From Anomaloglossus baeobatrachus (lineage: Eukaryota > Chordata > Amphibia > Anura > Aromobatidae): DNA of 64,000 nucleotides. The stretch is taken from assembly GCF_048569485.1 (NCBI RefSeq), contig NC_134360.1:207673164-207737163 (forward strand), in the 5' to 3' direction. Positions 19,736 through 59,460 of the stretch are shown here, piece by piece. Each line of letters starts with the position of its first letter. The first letter of the stretch is position 1. Under the pieces are notes generated by a model, which worked only from the letters and a program-made list of their open reading frames with translations, made no database searches and had not been told where the DNA came from. A program made the translations under genes and the position numbers.

Positions 19736-22700
19736 CATGGGTGGGAATAAACAGACAACTGAGAAGCAGGTAAACCTAACTTCACAAATGGGCGACAGAC
19801 GCCGGAAAAATGCGTCTGCCCAAGCCCGCGTCTGCCAAAGCATGAGCATGCCTTGGGTAGTGCTTCGAAAAAGTATGCAGACTAATTCGAGCTGCAGTCT
19901 GACAGACCTACTGAGCCGTAACCTGGTGCCTGAAAGCCCAAAAAAGGCGCCGACAGGTCTGATCAAATGTGCTCTGATCCCCGGCGGGGAAGGCACTTGA
20001 GTACACTTGTAGGTCTCGAAAATGGCCGACCTAAGCCAACGAATCAGGGTCGGCTTAGATGCCGAGAGACCGCTACGCTGACTAGCAGTCAGCACCAGAG
20101 AGAGGTGCACCGCCTAATAACGGCGGTGCGAGACACATAGATCCGGAGCTCCCGCACCAGATCCAGGATATGCAACGCTTCCTCAAGCGATGAACAGGAG
20201 CCGGACAAAAGGAAGGCAGGAAAATTGCCCCGGATAAGGTGGAAGCGGTAACCACCTTAGGGAAAAAAAGTCCGGAGTCGGACGAAGACCACCTTGTCTT
20301 GATGCAAAAGACCAAAAAAGGGGGTGACTCCGAGAGAGTGCAGCCAGAACTCTCTGGCGGGAAATTATAGCCACTAGAAAGACTACTTTCTGTGAAAGAT
20401 GAAACAAAGAAACCTCCCCAAGAGGCGCAAAGGGGGGTTTCCGGGAACCGGGAGGACCGGATTAAGGTCCCAGGCTCCATAGGCCGCCGGAAAGGCGGAA
20501 TGATGTGAGATGCGCCCTTAAAGGAGCGCACCGGAGCCAGCCGGAAGATACGCCGCTGGCACATACTGACAGAGCCGAGACCTGTCCCTTAATGAGGGAT
20601 AGTCCTAGCTGTAGACCGGACTGTGGAAGGGACAGGAGGGTCGGCAAGGCCAAAAAGGTCAAAGGACACTTTGGAGCTCGAGTCATAGCGGAGATGACTT
20701 CAGGAAGGATATCAGAAGTCGCCAAGATCCAGGACTCAAGAGCTACGCCGTCAATCTGAGAATCCAGAATTCTGACGGAAAAAACGGACCTTTTGAGAAA
20801 AGGTCTGAACGGTCCGGAAGATGCCATGGCAACCCAACGGACAGAAGGAGCAGGTCAGAGTACCAAGCCTGCCTGGTCAGTCTGGAGTATGAGAATGACC
20901 CGACGGCCCCCTTTACTGATCTTGCGCAGGACTCTGGACAAGAGGTAGAGGGTGAAATACGTAAAGAGACGAAGCTGGGATCAAACATGAACCAGTGTGT
21001 CTACCGCAAAACCTGAGGATTGTGGACCACGGTTGGACAGCTGAAATAGTCTGCCTCGCAGTTTTCACATCTAGGATGTGGGCTGCGGATACGGTGGACT
21101 AGGAGTCCCTTGTCCACTGAAGAATGTTGAGCCGCCAAGATTGCCAGGCGGCTGAGTGTCCCGCCCTGGAAGCTGATGTAGGAAAACGCTGTCACGTTGT
21201 CCGACTGGACTCGAATGTGCCTAGCCGCCAACAGATGGTGAAGGCTTAGAGAGCTAGAAATACAGCTCTGCTTTCCAGCACATTGATCCAGAGGGCTGAT
21301 TCGGACAGAGTCCAAGCGCCCTGCGCTCCACGGTGGAGATATACTGCTCCCAAGGCGGATAGGCTAGCATCCTGGTGAGGATCACCCGGGACGGGGCCAG
21401 GAAGGAGCGCCCCTGAGACAGAGTGGCCGAAGCCACCACTGAAACGAGCCCCTGGTCAGTGGCGAAGCCACCACCCCGTGGGAGGAGGGAGTTCGCTTGT
21501 ACAGCGGAAAACATCCAGTCTCAGAGGACGCAGGAGAAACTGGGCAAGGAATCGCTTCCATTGACGCCACCGTCTGACCAGCACCTGTATATGGTGTCTG
21601 ATAGAACGACGTCGACCGCCAGCGGAGGGACTACTGATCGACTAAGAGCAGCTTCACAAGTGCCGACAGAATCTCAAGAAGGCCGTCCAGGGCAAAAGAT
21701 CACTGCCAATCCCTAGGGGTGCAGGACCCTAATCACAGCTGCCCCAATGAGAATACTCGAGGGGCCGTGGCTAACCGCAAGGGAAGAGCCACGAATTGGA
21801 CCACTCCGATTGTCAAAACGTAGTCAACGCTGGTGTGAAACTGCGATTGACTTCTGCAGATAGGCATCTGTGATGCCGGTGGCTGCTAGGGAATCTCCTT
21901 GGGTTCTTGATTGATCCGGTGAAAAACACACTGAACAAAACCGAGACTCCATGTGAAAACGCCACACCTGACTATGCTTGAAAAGCTAAAGATCCAGGTC
22001 GGAAGGCACCGCCCTCTTCGCGGACTAGGAATAGATTTAAGCAAAAATCTCAGAACCGTTCCCAGTCGGGAGCCGGTACAATTACTCCATTGGCCTGCAA
22101 GAAATGCCACGGCCTGTGAGAAGGCGGCGGCCTTGGAGCCGGGAGGAGTTGACAGAAAAAATCTGTTTGGCGGGTGGACAGGATTCCATCCTGTAGCCAT
22201 GGGAGATATAATCCCGCCCCCACTGAACGGAGACGTGTTAGCACCCTACGTCGCCAAGTGGAGAGAGCCTGCCACCGACCAAGGAGGTTGTTGGCGTGGC
22301 TAGATAGCTCGGAGGAAGCTGACTCAGTGGCAGCATCTCCTGCGGTCTTCTGAAGACGCAGCTTCGAGCCATTTGGTTCTATGAACCTAGGCCGAGCTAG
22401 AGGACGATCAGATGGAGGAACGGAAACCACCGAAACCTCAACTGATTCCTGCCCTGGACAGGTTCCCTGGTTTAGGTTTGTGGCAAGGAAGAACACTCCC
22501 CGCCAAGAGCTTCCTTAATTTCATCCAGTTGGTTCCGAGGAAACTGGTCCCTCCGAAGCCACAGGAGCCTGCGGATAGCGAGGAAGGTAGCCAAGACCAC
22601 CGCCGTGCGGTGTCCAGCATGGCAGACCTGGCAGAGGATGAAAAGACTGAAGTCTGGAAGTTCAGGCAACCGTTTTGGGCATAGAGTCCCTGTGAGGGAA

Positions 22701-22844
22701 TGCATCTCCTCCAGAGAAGCAGAGAAGGTACAAAAAAACCGCACTGCTGTAAAGCTGGGGAGAACGAAGCTCCTGCCGCCCCCATACCGACTTGGCCAAA
22801 AGGACAACCGGGCGGACCGCAAAACCTTAAGTGAGGAGCCATCA

Positions 22845-23440
22845 GCCACTGACATAACGGTCCGGGCTGAGCCACCTGAGGTGAATGAGCCCACCTCTTG
22901 AACACCATTGGTGGACAGGGGAAACACAGTCCTCAGAATCACGCTTCATGGGAAGCGATGTCAGAGCGGACCCTGGGCTGGTCACAGGGGCCTGAAAACT
23001 GGAGTGGTTAAGGAACACACTCTGTGTTCACCTAGATAAGGTAACTCCGGCGGATTGAGGTCCAGTACAAAATTAATGTACCGTGGGATCCTTATAGAGA
23101 TGCCGTCAGCCACTGATACAACTATCCGGGCTGAAAGTCTAGACACCGGAGTGGCCACCCTTGGCGAATGAGTACACTCCAAGACCACCTCTGATGGGAG
23201 GGGGAGACAGGCAGCAGAACCCCGCTGTGGGGTCTGCAGGACAGGCTGTGGGCTTGCACGCAGCGGGCTGAAAACTGGAGTGGTTAAGGAACACACTCCT
23301 CGTCCTGTTAAAGGTATACTGATGCCTTTCTGCCAGCGGGGAATAGTCCCCTGATACAGGCGGATGGAGGTCCAGTACAAGTATAATGGACGCAATCCAA
23401 TCATTCGCATCTGCGTCACCTACGGACGGATCAATGTACA
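22845..23440. repeat. Imperfect direct duplication inside DIRS C
   Basis: Blocks recur about 260-280 bases apart: gccatcagccactgacataa with gccgtcagccactgatacaa, and ctgaaaactggagtggttaa with an identical second copy, plus aaggaacacactc and ggtccagtacaa. The duplication lies in the Gag/5' portion of the old element. Confidence 0.7.
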
Positions 23441-24944
23441 TAAGGTAGCGTCCGAGCCCCTGGTAGAGACATCCTCCTCGTCCAGTGAGTCAGCTCGTAA
23501 TCGGAGCTGCGGGACGGGGAGGACAGGGGACCCTGCGTCTCCCTGTCAGGAGGACGGGGTCTGAGCCCAGAAGGAGAGTCCCTTGTGAGCTTCGCTGAGC
23601 GAGCTGAAGCAGAAAACGCCCTGAGAAGGGGGCTGCATGCTCAGCAGATGCCGGGACAGCCGACCCCTGGAAATAGGATTCCCCCAGGGGTCAGCCACCG
23701 AAACCGGAGCAGCTGGAGGGACCATTAATGAGCCTCCAAGCTGAGGGGCCACAGTGGTTATGAGCTCGGTACAGCCGTACGAGACTACCTGCAGTGGACA
23801 ATAAAAACAGCCTGCAGCCTCGCTCTGTGAGACATGCTGCAGAGGTGGGGGCTCTGTCGAATGTCTAGAATACCCAAGACAGGGGTTCAGCCTGGGGAGA
23901 CTCCAGGCTGAGGCACCACCACATAAGAACCATTACAGTGTGGGTCTGTGCCGGTTCAGGCAATGTGAGCTTACATGCAGAACATGTAGTGTACAGCCTT
24001 GGAGCTTTGCTCCTAGAGTGAAACATGCTGCTGAGGAGGAGGTTCTATAATAAAGAATTAACTCCTTCAGAATGCCCTGAGAGTGTATAATAGTGCACAA
24101 CCAGAGGTTGTGACTTATCAGGCCGCTATATGAGTGCCCTCCGGATTCCAAGCCTGGACCCCCAGCCAGATATTCACTCCCTCTGCACTGCAGAGCAGCC
24201 AGCGCCGACCAGTGTTCTAAGAACGCTGAGAAAATGGCGCCAGAGTGAGGGGGGGGGCGGGGGTTAACCCAGGAGCGGGAATCGGAGGGCTAAGAAGATG
24301 TACAGGGGAGGGAATCATCTCCTCAGATAGGAGTGTCCTCCCCTGTGCAGAGCGGCCGGCGGGCGGCACTGCAGTGTCCCCCTGCATGACTGACATGCAG
24401 GGGAACGAAACGAAACTAGGCCGCGGCTGAAGCCGGGGCCTAGAGTTAAGCATGCGGCCGACAATCAGGCATCATCGGCGCGGTTCTCAGTAAAAACCGT
24501 GGAACCGGCCGGAAACACAGTAAAAAGCAGCATTACCAAAGTAAATCACTGTCCCCCCCCAATAAAAGTGCCCCACATTGCAGAAGGACCCTCTGAATAA
24601 CGTCTCTATACTTAGCTTTGAGACGCAGGGCCCAGTCCCTGGGTGGGGTGGGGGTTCAGTGCTCCGTCCAGCAGGGTCCTGCAAAAGGGCTGCGGATGGA
24701 GGTCGGTCTCCTGCCAGGCAGTGAGAACCGTGTTGGCTCTAACTTCAAGCCAGAGCCCCTAAGGGATGGTGAAGGAGCGCGGCATGAAGGGCTCCTGCCC
24801 TGAAGTCAACCTTAACAGCACCGCCGCCAGGGGGGTGAGAAGGGACATGCCGGGAGTCCAGTGGACCCGCTTTTCTTCCAAATCTTTAGAAAAAATGAAA
24901 AATCAAAAAGAGGATGCATGTGTGTGTGTGATTCCTCCAGACAC

Positions 24945-25100
24945 AAAGCATGAAACTGGCTAGGACTGGCTAGCAGGGGGTGTATATGCTAAGAGGGAGG
25001 AGCTACACGTTTTAAGTGTAGTAACTTTGTGTGTCCTCCGGGGGCAGTAGCTATACACCCATGGTCTGGGTCTTCCATAGGAACGATAAAGAAAATAATT
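24945..25100 (-). repeat. DIRS C 5' terminal repeat
   Basis: This is the inverted partner of 19306-19490, with ggcagtagctatacacccat and a degraded tip. Confidence 0.8.
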
Positions 25101-25651
25101 TAGTCTCTCCTATTCATAAAAAAATTAAAGTAAAAAAGGACTGCATTGTACTCTGAGAGTGCAGACGTTTCTCTATTTTTTGGATCTGGATTTGGGAGTG
25201 TTCCCCATCACCTTCTGTTGCCTTTAATTGCTGTAATATTTAACAAAATGGTGCCCAATAAAGATTTGTATTCACTTTTTTTTTTTTACCCCTTCCATGG
25301 GACAAATTACAGATTGCATAAAAATCATGTGTAATGTATCATAAAAAAATGGATATCTCGGCAGGATGAATACTTCAGATCTATGAAGGTTGATCCAGAT
25401 TAGTCAGGGTCAATATACATAAAATATTTAATATGCAAATAAGTATTTCTTATTCCCCATTATCATAGGCTGCCATCCATGCTGGATTCTTGTTGTAACT
25501 ACTTCGCTTCGCTTCGATCCAGCGCTAGGTCCTGAGCTGCTGATGGTTCACAGACCGGCCAAATAGACAGACCCAAACTTTTACAGCCTCATAGTCCTAA
25601 ATGAGACTGTCAAGGGACGAACAGCAGGTCCGTGATTCCCGGTCTGCACGG
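25101..25651. other. Spacer, nothing recognised
   Basis: A mixed-composition stretch with short A and T runs. I see no gene, terminal repeat or tandem array. Confidence 0.45.
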
Positions 25652-25892
25652 ATTACTTAAGGCCGGTTTCACACACCCGGCTTTTTGCCGGTTTGCCGGG
25701 TACGGCGATCTCCCGTACAGACAATACAGTACAGTGACAGCGCTGTAACTTCCGGGTCACATGCGCCGGTCACATGACAGCACGTGACCGGCGCTTGTTG
25801 CGCTGTCACTGTACTGTAGTCACTGTATGGGAGAGCGCCAGATCCGGCAAACCGGCAAAAAGCCGGATGTGTGAAACCGGCCTTAAGTAACA
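25652..25892. mobile_element. Foldback MITE, ttacttaaggccggtttcac ends
   Basis: The left end ttacttaaggccggtttcac has its exact complement at the right end (gtgtgaaaccggccttaagt). The next blocks, cccggctttttgccggtttg and caaaccggcaaaaagccgga, also pair. Nearly the whole element folds into one hairpin. No coding capacity. Confidence 0.82.
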
Positions 25893-26862
25893 GGCAGCAA
25901 CTGATTATAACACTTAGCTGAACTTGAATCATGCAATCAACAGTGATCCCAAAAACATCTGCAAATCTGGATGCAAATGCCTGAAAAAAGTATCTTCTTG
26001 TTAAAAGACAACTTTGAGGACAATTGTTTCCATTTAAAAATGAAAAATTGTGCTAAAAATGTTTTTTTGCAATTGCATTTCATTACAAATTTTGCACCAT
26101 CTCCCTTAGGCTTTGTGTGCATGTTACATATTGGGTGCAGAAATTTTCTGCATGAAATCTGCACTTTCTGGCAGAAAAATGCACCAAAAATCCCAAGTGT
26201 TTCTGGTGCGTTTTTGTGCCATAAATTTTTTTTAATGAATTCAATGAGTGGAAGGGCTTAAAAAAAAATGCAGGAAAAATACGCACCAAAAATTGACATG
26301 CTGCAGATTATTTTCTGCATCAAGTAAAAAATAAGCAACTTGTGTACAACACTTCGGATTTCTCATTGACTTAGGCTAGATTCACACTTGCGTTGAACGG
26401 CATCCGTTGCATTGCGTTGTATGACGGATGCAACGCCTGTGTTGCATAAGTGGCACAACGAATGCAACGGATCGTACAAAATAACGGAATTAGCTCTTCT
26501 TCTTTTTTTTTTTTATTTTTTACAGTTTCACCGGCGGCAGACTATTGTGAACGATCAGCTGATCACCCGACTGCCGGGCGCTCAGCTGATCATTCACAGC
26601 AGCCGGTCGCCGGGTGATCAGGTGATCGCTCGCAGCAGCCGGTCGCCGGGTGATCAGCTGATCGTTCGGCCGCCGAGAATGTGTGGGGGGCGGAGTGCGG
26701 GGTGGGTGGAGCCGAGCAGGGCCATGGCGCTGAGGTCAGGTGAGAGAGTGTGTGTGTGTGTGTGTACGTCTGCGTGTGTGAACGCGTGTGTACATGCGGA
26801 GTGGAGCGCGGGAGGGGGTGGAGCCAAGGGGGAAGTGTCGGGCTCCCTGCACACGTAGCCAG

Positions 26863-26916
26863 GGTAAATATCGGGTAACTAAGCAAAGCACTTTGCTTGG
26901 TTACCCGATATTTACC
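26863..26916. repeat. Long near-perfect hairpin module, copy 1
   Basis: ggtaaatatcgggtaac pairs with gttacccgatatttacc, with aagcaaag/tttgctt continuing the stem. Copies occur at 26968 and 43492. Confidence 0.88.
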
Positions 26917-26967
26917 TTGGTTATCAGCGTACATCGCTTAGCACTGGCTCCTTGCACACGTAGCCAG

Positions 26968-27021
26968 GGTAAATATGGGGTAACTAGGCAAAGCACTTTG
27001 CTTGGTTACCCGATGTGTACC
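26968..27021. repeat. Hairpin module, copy 2
   Basis: This is a close copy of 26863-26916, about 105 bases downstream, with slight decay of both arms. Confidence 0.85.
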
Positions 27022-27344
27022 CTGGTTACGTGTGCGGGGAGCCAGAGAGAGCATGCACAGCAAAAAAAAAAAAAAAGTTACATGCTGCGTTCCTTCCGCC
27101 TGGCAGAAGCAACACAGCGTCGGCCAGCGGAAGCAATGCAGGTACTTTTGGCACAATCCGTCATCCATACAAGTCTATGGGAAACAGCAGAATCCGTTAA
27201 CAGATTCCGCTGTTTTCAAAAAGGGCGGATTGTGACGGAAGGAAAAAAACTCAAGTGTGAAAGTACCCTTAGCTGGCATGAAGAGCGACATGCTGATTTG
27301 GGCCACAAACTGCAACAAAAACGCACTGTATGCACACAGCCTTA

Positions 27345-28128
27345 TACAAGTTGCTTTGTTTTCCTTCAAATTTGTGGTCGCAGAATGAGGCAACTGAGAA
27401 CCATCAGTGAGCTTATGCTGAACAGAATTTGTAACTCTTATCTATCTCTTTGCTGTCTCTTCTGTGTTGATTTACGACCACAGAGCACATAAAAGTTGAG
27501 TTGAAGATTGTGGCTAAGAGTTAAAAATTCTTATAAACAATACGAACTCTCGAGAAAAAGCTCACTAATGGAAACTCAATTAGCTCAATAAGAGCCTACC
27601 AACATTTAGAGGGGAAAAAAAAGACTGTAAAAGTCAAATGCTGAAAGATTTTTAACAAAATTGAATTACAATATTCCACCCCAACTCCACAAAAAGAAAG
27701 TCTTATGTAATTTTGAATTTCAGTGTTTTATTTTTTTTTTTTTAGTTTTTATTTAAAAAAAAATAAAAAAAAATAATAGTTTTTCTTTAAGAAAAAAAAA
27801 AATAATACACTGATAACAATTTTGTGCATGAAAAGTCAGCCGGTGCGAGCTGTACTGACCCCTCAGTTTGCTATTAAGAAATTTAGCCGAGTTACTGAGC
27901 TGTGATTTTTGCTTAGTCAGAAACCTATGTAATTGGATATGGAGCGGAGAGAAAGGGACCCAACTGTTGAGCGTCCTAGGGTTAGGTGTAATGATACTTA
28001 TTGTAACTCCCCCTAGTAGATATGATCCGGGATCCTATCGCTGCTCCAGCTATTGTCAGTAATCGCTCTGGATTCCTTTCTTCTTGCGTGAAAGAATTTC
28101 AATGGCACAAGGTCCAAGTGCAGAGTTC
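27345..28128. other. AT-rich spacer upstream of FAM151A
   Basis: No gene is seen. The part at 27727-27800 is a long T run followed by long A runs and would fold back on itself. The part from about 27840 to 28128 is unique-looking and may include distal promoter sequence. Confidence 0.45.
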
Positions 28129-28143
28129 TAGCAGTGCATCCTG
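28129..28143. repeat. Left 15-bp target-site duplication of the Penelope-type insert
   Basis: tagcagtgcatcctg is found here and at 28945-28959. Confidence 0.9.
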
Positions 28144-28271
28144 ATACAAGTAAAATATATCTTTGTACCGTGTTAGCCAGTAGAGATAAAAAAATTGTTT
28201 AAAAGAACAGAGAGTCCTCAGTGGTTGATACCTTTTAATGGCTAACTGAAAAGATGGTAATAATTGCAAGC

Positions 28272-28300
28272 TTTCGAGACTACTCAGGTCTCTTCATCAG
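28272..28300 (-). ncRNA. Hammerhead ribozyme core, left arm
   Basis: On the - strand the core reads CTGATGA, stem II GAGAC/GTCTC and GAAA. It is the mirror of the copy at 28833-28861. Confidence 0.65.
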
Positions 28301-28372
28301 GCATGGTATAACACAAAATCTGAAGAGTCACGTATTTATACACAACAGGACTTAGAATAGTGCAGTAAAAAG

Positions 28373-28412
<40 letters not shown>

Positions 28413-28520
28413 AAGTTATATGAAACAGAACTATCTCTATGGCAGGGGGACAAGCTGTTCTAGCCATAAATACTGCTGCAGTTCAGTGTGAAAGAGGACT
28501 TAGAATAGTGCAGTAAAAAG

Positions 28521-28564
<44 letters not shown>

Positions 28565-28719
28565 AAGTTATATGAAACAGAACTATCTCTATGGCAGGGG
28601 GACAAGCTGTTCTAGCCATAAATACTGCTGCAGTTCAGTGTGAAACTGAACTGCAGCAGTATTTATGGCTAGAACAGCTTGTCCCCCTGCCATAGAGATA
28701 GTTCTGTTTCATATAACTT

Positions 28720-28760
<41 letters not shown>

Positions 28761-28832
28761 CTTTTTACTGCACTATTCTAAGTCCTGTTGTGTATAAATA
28801 CGTGACTCTTCAGATTTTGTGTTATACCATGC

Positions 28833-28861
28833 CTGATGAAGAGACCTGAGTAGTCTCGAAA
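28833..28861 (+). ncRNA. Hammerhead ribozyme core, right arm
   Basis: CTGATGA (28833-28839), a five-base stem II GAGAC...GTCTC with loop CTGAGTA, then GAAA (28858-28861), match the conserved hammerhead core. Stem III and the cleavage triplet cannot be placed with confidence, so activity is not claimed. Confidence 0.7.
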
Positions 28862-28944
28862 GCTTGCAATTATTACCATCTTTTCAGTTAGCCATTAAAA
28901 GGTATCAACCACTGAGGACTCTCTGTTCTTTTAAACAATTTTTT

Positions 28945-28959
28945 TAGCAGTGCATCCTG
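28945..28959. repeat. Right 15-bp target-site duplication
   Basis: Identical to 28129-28143. Confidence 0.9.
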
Positions 28960-29186
28960 TAATCCCAGCCAGAACAAAGGGGTTGTGGGGCCTTCTCAGT
29001 AACGTGAGAAGACGTCTTCGAACTGGAAGAAAAAAAGGCAAAAAAAGCCATTTATGGGCTCAGATTGAGGATGTGCAGCTGAGAAGAGGCCACTCGAGAA
29101 GGAGCTGAAAAACCGGCATTCTCACAAGGATTTGATGGCCATATGAAATCTTCTTGTTGGTTGAAAAATTTGGGGAATCTGACGGA
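28960..29186 (+). promoter_or_regulatory. FAM151A 5' flank with two linked upstream reading frames
   Basis: A four-codon frame including stop (ATG at 29135) ends in a TGA that overlaps the next ATG (29143). That second frame, 15 codons plus stop, ends in a TGA at 29188-29190 overlapping the FAM151A start at 29187. Both upstream ATGs lack a purine at -3, while the main ATG has G at -3. If this stretch is transcribed, leaky scanning or reinitiation would govern the main start. No clear TATA box or CpG island is seen. Confidence 0.45.
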
Positions 29187-58902
<29,716 letters not shown>

Positions 58903-58971
58903 AGCAAAGTCACTTAAGGACCGCGTGCAGATCACTTGAATTACAGAAATTTCTTTGGTTAATTTCAGCAC

Positions 58972-59165
58972 AAAGAAGGGAATTTTGTTTACTTACCGTA
59001 AATTCCTTTTCTTCTAGCTCCAATTGGGAGACCCAGACAATTGGGTGTATAGCTTCTGCCTCCGGAGGCCACACAAAGTATTACACTTAAAAGTGTAAAG
59101 CCCCTCCCCTCCTGCCTATACACCCCCCGTGCATCACGGGCTCCTCAGTTTTGGTGCAAAAGCAA
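58972..59165 (-). repeat. DIRS D 3' inverted terminal repeat
   Basis: Same landmarks as in B: acttaccgtaaattcctttt, ttgggagacccagacaattg and ctgcctccggaggccacaca. Confidence 0.9.
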
Positions 59166-59284
59166 GAAGGAGTAAAAGTTATGAATTGGTTTAAAGTAAA
59201 TTCAATCCGAAGGAATTTCGGAGAACTGAAACCATTCAACATGAACAACATGTGTACACAAAGAACAACAGCCCGAAGGGAACA

Positions 59285-59425
59285 GGGGCGGGTGCTGGGT
59301 CTCCCAATTGGAGCTAGAAGAAAAGGAATTTACGGTAAGTAAACAAAATTCCCTTCTTCTTTGTCGCTCCATTGGGAGACCCAGACAATTGGGACGTCCA
59401 AAAGCAGTCCCTGGGTGGGTAAAAT
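59285..59425 (-). repeat. DIRS D internal complementary region
   Basis: The outer ends of both terminal repeats meet here, followed by ccaaaagcagtccctgggtg as in B. Confidence 0.88.
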
Positions 59426-59460
59426 AATACCTCGTAATAGAGCCGTACCACGGCCCTTTC

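Larger units (their letters stand above)
19306..25100 (-). mobile_element. DIRS-type retroelement C, old and broken
   Basis: Terminal repeats at about 19306-19490 and 24945-25100 are inverted copies of each other (cactacacttaaaacgtgta-like and ctgcccccggaggacacaca-like stretches). An internal complementary region lies at about 19620-19735, near the left end, so the element runs right to left. On the - strand, recombinase-like sequence lies at about 19740-20800, RNase H/RT-like at about 20800-22500 and a Gag/5' region to about 24900. It has many breaks and is much older than B and D. It appears to be inserted in the second-lineage DIRS relic to its left. Confidence 0.88.
26372..27271. mobile_element. 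hAT-like GC-rich MITE nested in the Harbinger-like MITE
   Basis: The ends are taggctagattcacacttgc and the mirrored caagtgtgaaagtaccctta. The interior is GC-rich with repeated gatcagctgatc palindromes (26555-26665), a short TG run, and two copies of a long hairpin. Reading frames in it are by-products of composition. Confidence 0.6.
26109..27341. mobile_element. PIF/Harbinger-like MITE, interrupted
   Basis: Ends ggctttgtgtgcatgt and tgtatgcacacagcc are complementary and flanked by TTA on both sides, the 3-bp target typical of Harbinger elements. Next inside are gcagaaattttctgc-type sequences. The middle is occupied by another MITE (26372-27271). Confidence 0.6.
28144..28944. mobile_element. 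Penelope-type inverted-dimer insert
   Basis: The 801-bp insert is a large palindrome: the left arm (28180-28490) is the complement of the right arm (28640-28944). It also contains a direct duplication of about 150 bp on the left (28347 and 28496 starts) and three long A or T runs. Each arm holds a hammerhead-ribozyme core, a hallmark of the terminal repeats of Penelope-like retroelements. A 15-bp duplication of the target shows it arrived as one insertion. No reverse transcriptase is present. Confidence 0.75.

Noticed and set aside
22050-22942. Long - strand frames as separate host genes
   Set aside because: They align with the RT N-terminus and Gag region of DIRS C, an old broken element.
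26412-27492. Overlapping frames of 114-234 codons
   Set aside because: They run through GC-rich MITE sequence with hairpins and simple repeats, and neither strand resembles a known protein.
58972-59165. A hAT or Harbinger MITE at the gene's 3' end
   Set aside because: The sequence matches the DIRS terminal repeats and is followed by the internal complementary region and DIRS genes.
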